From the NCBI GenBank assembly GCA_903902325.1, contig CAIUUO010000063.1, forward strand, positions 1 through 46,008: a stretch of DNA of 46,008 nucleotides, written 5' to 3'. The notes under the pieces were generated by a model. That model made no database searches. It saw nothing but the letters and a program-made list of their open reading frames with translations, and had not been told where the DNA came from. The stretch comes from an uncultured Bacteroidia bacterium. Lineage in GTDB: Bacteria > Bacteroidota > Bacteroidia > Bacteroidales > Prolixibacteraceae. The stretch's first letter is position 1. The number at the start of each line of letters is the position of its first letter. The translations under genes were made by a program, and so were the position numbers. Of this stretch, positions 42,945 to 46,008 are shown piece by piece.

Positions 42945-45440
42945 CTACATCGGATCCACATCCACAACAATCTGAATCGTTTTGTTCTTGTCCCTGCCCT
43001 TGACGCCATCCAGCATTTGCTGCATCTGACGTTTGGCTGATGATACGGATATTTCACGCTCAAGCTTCAGCCACATCTGCTTCATGTACATCAGTTTGAT
43101 CCTGTTCACAGCAGGATAATCAGGGCCCAGGAGCCTGTTGCCGAACCTTGATCGCAAAGCCACGGCACTCTCGTCGGCAATCCTGTCCAGTTCAGAAAGG
43201 TCTCTGTGTTTCAGCGTAATTCTAATCATTCTGTAAAATGGAGGGTACTTGAATTCTTTCCGTTCAGCAATCTGCTGGTTGTACATCCCTTCGTAATCGT
43301 TGGCAACCACTTTCTGGATGATGAAATGGTCGGGCTGCGAGGTCTGGATGATCACCTTTCCCTGTTTGTGTCTTCTTCCTGCACGACCGCTAACCTGTGC
43401 CATCAACTGGTAACTCCGTTCGTGTGACCTGAAATCGGGAAAATTCAACAGATTGTCAGCATTCAGGATGCCTACCACCCGTACATGTTCAAAATCGAGT
43501 CCTTTGGTAATCATCTGAGTTCCTACCAGAATATCGGTATCCCCCCTGTCGAATCGCTGCAGGATATTCTGGAATGCTTTTTTCGAGCGGGTTGCATCCA
43601 GATCCAGTCTTTCGATGACAGAATCCGGGAAGAGGAGGGAAAGCTCTTCTTCCACTTTCTCCGTTCCAAAACCTTTGTTGGTGATATCTGCCGACTTGCA
43701 TGAACCGCAGACAGACGGGTAATAGATGGAGAATCCGCAATAATGGCATACCAGCCTTTTGGTATTTTTGTGGTAGGTGAGACTGACATCACAATTGGTA
43801 CATTTAGGGATCCAGCCGCAACTTTTGCATTCGATGAATGGAGAGAATCCCCTTCGGTTCTGAAAAAGTATAACCTGCTCCTTCTTTTCAAGGGCAGAAG
43901 TAATCTCATCATACAGCTCAGGTGTCAGGTAGGAGCGCATTGCTTTTTTCTGGTAGGCTCGTTTGAGATCGGCCGTTACAATTTCAGGAAGTTCGATTTG
44001 TGTATATCTTTCCATCAACTCAACGAGGCCATACCGGCCTGATTTGGCGTTGTAGAATGTTTCTACAGCCGGAGTCGCAGTTCCGAGCAAAACAGGGATC
44101 TTCAGCATGGTTCCCAAAACTATGGCACTGTCCCTAGCATGGTACCTGGGTGCCGGGTCATATTGTTTGTAGCTGTTTTCGTGCTCTTCGTCCACGATGA
44201 TAAGCCCCAGTGCCTGGAATGGCAGAAAAATGGCGGAGCGTGTGCCAACCACCAGCTGGTGGGATTGATTCTGGCCGCCGGGCTGAAAATGGAGTATTTT
44301 ATTCCAGATCTCTACCCTTTCTGTATCGCTGAATTTGGAGTGATAGACACCTGTCTGCTTGCCGAATACCTCCAGGAGTCTGCCGATCATCTGTGTTGTC
44401 AATCCGATTTCAGGCAAAAGGTAAAGCACCTGTTTTCCCTCTTTCAGACATTTTTCGATTAGCTGAATGTAGATTTCGGTTTTACCGCTCGATGTAACTC
44501 CATAAAGCAAAGTGACAGGATGCTGAAGGAAGGATGCCTCAATCTGATCCAGTGCAGTCTGTTGGGCCGGATACAGTGGGTAGATGGCTCGTGTGGCTCC
44601 TTCGCCGGCATCCAGACGATCAATCACTTGTTCGTATACAGCGAAAATTTCTTTTTTCACCAATCCGTTGAAAACAGTCAGGCTGGCACCACTCTTCATT
44701 AGCAAGGCTTTTTTTGGCAACGCCTTTGACTTCAGATTGGGAATATTTTCGTTTTCACGGAGAAAGAGAAAGAGCATTTCACGTTGTTTAGGGATTTTTA
44801 TCAGCAAATCCAGGGTACGCAATAATTTTTCTTCTGAGACTATTGCTTTCCCAAGTGTAACGATGGTTTCAGTCCGTTCCTTGTAGCTTTCCCTGATCTC
44901 CTCTTCGATATGGATAACCCCTTTTTTCAGTAACTCCTTCAAAACGGGCAATGTCCCTTTTTTAAGTACCGTGTTGTTCAACTCCGAGACAGACATTCCT
45001 TTTTTGTCCCTGATAATTTCGAGCAAAAGAATTTCCTTGGGCGAAAAATGGTCGAATCCTGTTTTGCCAAATTCTTCGTTCATCGAAACGCGGGTTTCGC
45101 TTTCAAGTTTCAGTCCGGAAGGCAGGGCTGCCTTTAGCACTTCGCCGATCGTACAATGATAGTAGGTTGATATCCAGTCCCAAAGTAAAAAGCAACTTTC
45201 GGGAAGAATGGGCTTTTCATCCAGGACAGTTTCGATAAGTTTGGCGGAAAAGTTTTCCGGCTTGTTGCTGTGAACGTTTCTGACCAATCCCGAGTAGAAC
45301 TTTTTTGCCCCAAACTGAACTACCACCCTCATGCCTGAAGCAACTTTTCCTTCCAGGTCTTCGGGTATGACATAGGTGAAACTACCTTCCAGCGGTAAGG
45401 GTAAAATCACATCGGCATATAATTCCGGGGAGTTGTTCAT
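42945..45440 (-). CDS. priA: Primosomal protein N' (replication restart helicase PriA)
   Basis: 831 residues. The N-terminal DNA-binding domain precedes the helicase core with Walker A LYGVTSSGKTEIYIQLIEK (about 310-330), the VDEEHENSYKQ box, and motifs VGTQMITKGLDFEHV and SGRAGR. Two zinc clusters are seen in CKSCGWIPKCTNCD and CHYCGFSIYYPSVCGSC. All marks of PriA, which reloads the replisome at stalled forks, are present. It follows nadD by seven bases, and parA starts 98 bases after its stop codon. Confidence 0.96.
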   Translation of the reverse strand: MNNSPELYADVILPLPLEGSFTYVIPEDLEGKVASGMRVVVQFGAKKFYSGLVRNVHSNKPENFSAKLIETVLDEKPILPESCFLLWDWISTYYHCTIGEVLKAALPSGLKLESETRVSMNEEFGKTGFDHFSPKEILLLEIIRDKKGMSVSELNNTVLKKGTLPVLKELLKKGVIHIEEEIRESYKERTETIVTLGKAIVSEEKLLRTLDLLIKIPKQREMLFLFLRENENIPNLKSKALPKKALLMKSGASLTVFNGLVKKEIFAVYEQVIDRLDAGEGATRAIYPLYPAQQTALDQIEASFLQHPVTLLYGVTSSGKTEIYIQLIEKCLKEGKQVLYLLPEIGLTTQMIGRLLEVFGKQTGVYHSKFSDTERVEIWNKILHFQPGGQNQSHQLVVGTRSAIFLPFQALGLIIVDEEHENSYKQYDPAPRYHARDSAIVLGTMLKIPVLLGTATPAVETFYNAKSGRYGLVELMERYTQIELPEIVTADLKRAYQKKAMRSYLTPELYDEITSALEKKEQVILFQNRRGFSPFIECKSCGWIPKCTNCDVSLTYHKNTKRLVCHYCGFSIYYPSVCGSCKSADITNKGFGTEKVEEELSLLFPDSVIERLDLDATRSKKAFQNILQRFDRGDTDILVGTQMITKGLDFEHVRVVGILNADNLLNFPDFRSHERSYQLMAQVSGRAGRRHKQGKVIIQTSQPDHFIIQKVVANDYEGMYNQQIAERKEFKYPPFYRMIRITLKHRDLSELDRIADESAVALRSRFGNRLLGPDYPAVNRIKLMYMKQMWLKLEREISVSSAKRQMQQMLDGVKGRDKNKTIQIVVDVDPM

Positions 45441-45447
45441 TGGAATG

Positions 45448-46008
45448 TTAACGATCTTTCTTCAAATTTTGGAGGATATAATTTTCCACTTCCGTGGAAA
45501 CCAATCCATGAATCGACAGGTTTTCAGAGAGTCTCTTTCTTATTTCCGATGAACTGATATCAAGAAATGGGGCTTGAATCCTCTGGATATTGGGATCATT
45601 CCCGAGTTCGTCGGTATCTCCTGAAAATCTCGGATAAACGATCAGTCCAAAAGATTCAATGATCTGTTTATATGATTTCCAGAGATGAAATGTTTGCAGG
45701 TTATCTCCCCCGATCAACAGGCGAAACTGGTTTTTTGGGAAGGATGTCCGAAGGAATTCCAGGGTGTTGATGGTATAAGAAGGGCGTGGAAGATTGTTTT
45801 CACAATCACTTGCTTTCAGTCGCGGAGAATTTTTAACAGCCAACTCAACCATTCTCAGCCTGTCTTCAAATGGCCACAAGTCGACTTCTGTTTTGTGGGG
45901 ATTATGCGGAGAGACCACCAGCCAGACTTCATCATACCCTTGTTCCAAAGCAGCTTCCGCTATCGCGATATGGCCTTTGTGAACAGGATTGAAGGATCCG
46001 GAATAGAT
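45448..46008 (-). CDS. nadD: Nicotinate-nucleotide adenylyltransferase (start beyond window)
   Basis: The frame is open to the window end, so the 186 residues seen lack only the first few. The sequence begins IYSGSFNPVHKGHIAIAEAAL, with the adenylyltransferase GSFNPxHxGH motif, and continues VVSPHNPHK and the late DISSSEIRKRL (the ISSTxIR signature). A TTG at 45948 is internal and should not be used as a start. NadD makes nicotinate adenine dinucleotide in NAD synthesis. It precedes priA by seven bases. Confidence 0.93.
   Translation of the reverse strand: MYSGSFNPVHKGHIAIAEAALEQGYDEVWLVVSPHNPHKTEVDLWPFEDRLRMVELAVKNSPRLKASDCENNLPRPSYTINTLEFLRTSFPKNQFRLLIGGDNLQTFHLWKSYKQIIESFGLIVYPRFSGDTDELGNDPNIQRIQAPFLDISSSEIRKRLSENLSIHGLVSTEVENYILQNLKKDR

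Overview
The window reads as a chromosomal segment of a member of the Bacteroidota, probably an uncultured Bacteroidales-like lineage. The evidence is a secreted protein with a type IX secretion (Por) C-terminal sorting domain, promoters of the Bacteroidota type (TTTG / 19 nt / TAnnTTTG), the near absence of Shine-Dalgarno sequences, a parA-parB-DUF5683-lytic transglycosylase gene string, sppA-lpxK-punA, a GH95 glycosidase and a DUF5683 protein. I see no phage, plasmid, insertion sequence, CRISPR array or rRNA operon. It is a core-genome stretch with metabolic genes and an unusual load of short intergenic repeats.

Layout. 1-2.5 kb: the end of an unrecognised gene, a GNAT acetyltransferase and a secreted lipase-like lipoprotein. 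2.8-9 kb: a three-domain fusion (acyl-CoA/ACP synthetase, carrier protein, PlsC acyltransferase), acetyl-CoA synthetase and a uracil/xanthine permease. 9.1-13.2 kb: an HD hydrolase, an MprF-like lysyl-lipid synthase/flippase and, overlapping it by 4 nt, an AcvB/VirJ-family serine hydrolase. 13.4-19 kb: a mini cytochrome c, a MATE transporter, a type II NADH dehydrogenase, an OmpA-family lipoprotein and a T9SS cargo protein. 19.3-23.5 kb: both subunits of methylmalonyl-CoA mutase. 23.7-28.6 kb: a GH95 glycosidase and a putative clan GH-D-like glycosidase. 28.7-31.8 kb: two identical tRNA-Glu genes, rpsT, radC, an L,D-transpeptidase-fold protein and upp. 31.9-36.1 kb: folK (minus) and the string sppA-lpxK-punA. 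36.5-46 kb: ettA, a small conserved membrane-anchored protein on the opposite strand, then a long minus-strand series nadD-priA-parA-parB-DUF5683-lytic transglycosylase.

How the genes work together. The mprF-like/acvB-like pair looks like a synthesis and turnover module for an aminoacylated phospholipid. The fusion protein at 2.8-5.3 kb looks like a self-contained activate-carry-transfer enzyme for phospholipid acylation. Acs and MutAB serve acetate activation and the succinate/propionate route. The two glycosidases suggest degradation of fucosylated or galactosylated glycans, although no SusC/SusD pair lies nearby. ParAB, PriA and EttA are housekeeping chromosome segregation, replication restart and translation factors.

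Non-coding structure. At least five short repeat families fill the intergenic spaces: a 14-bp tandem repeat, an 8-bp aattcgac array with two satellite copies, a 52-nt element in two copies, long A/T-looped inverted repeats in three copies, and a ctttatcc-type element at the 3' ends of minus-strand genes. Several touch or overlap stop codons, so repeat sequence encodes the last residues of real proteins. These, together with the MprF/AcvB pair and the acyl-transfer fusion, are the most interesting parts of the window.
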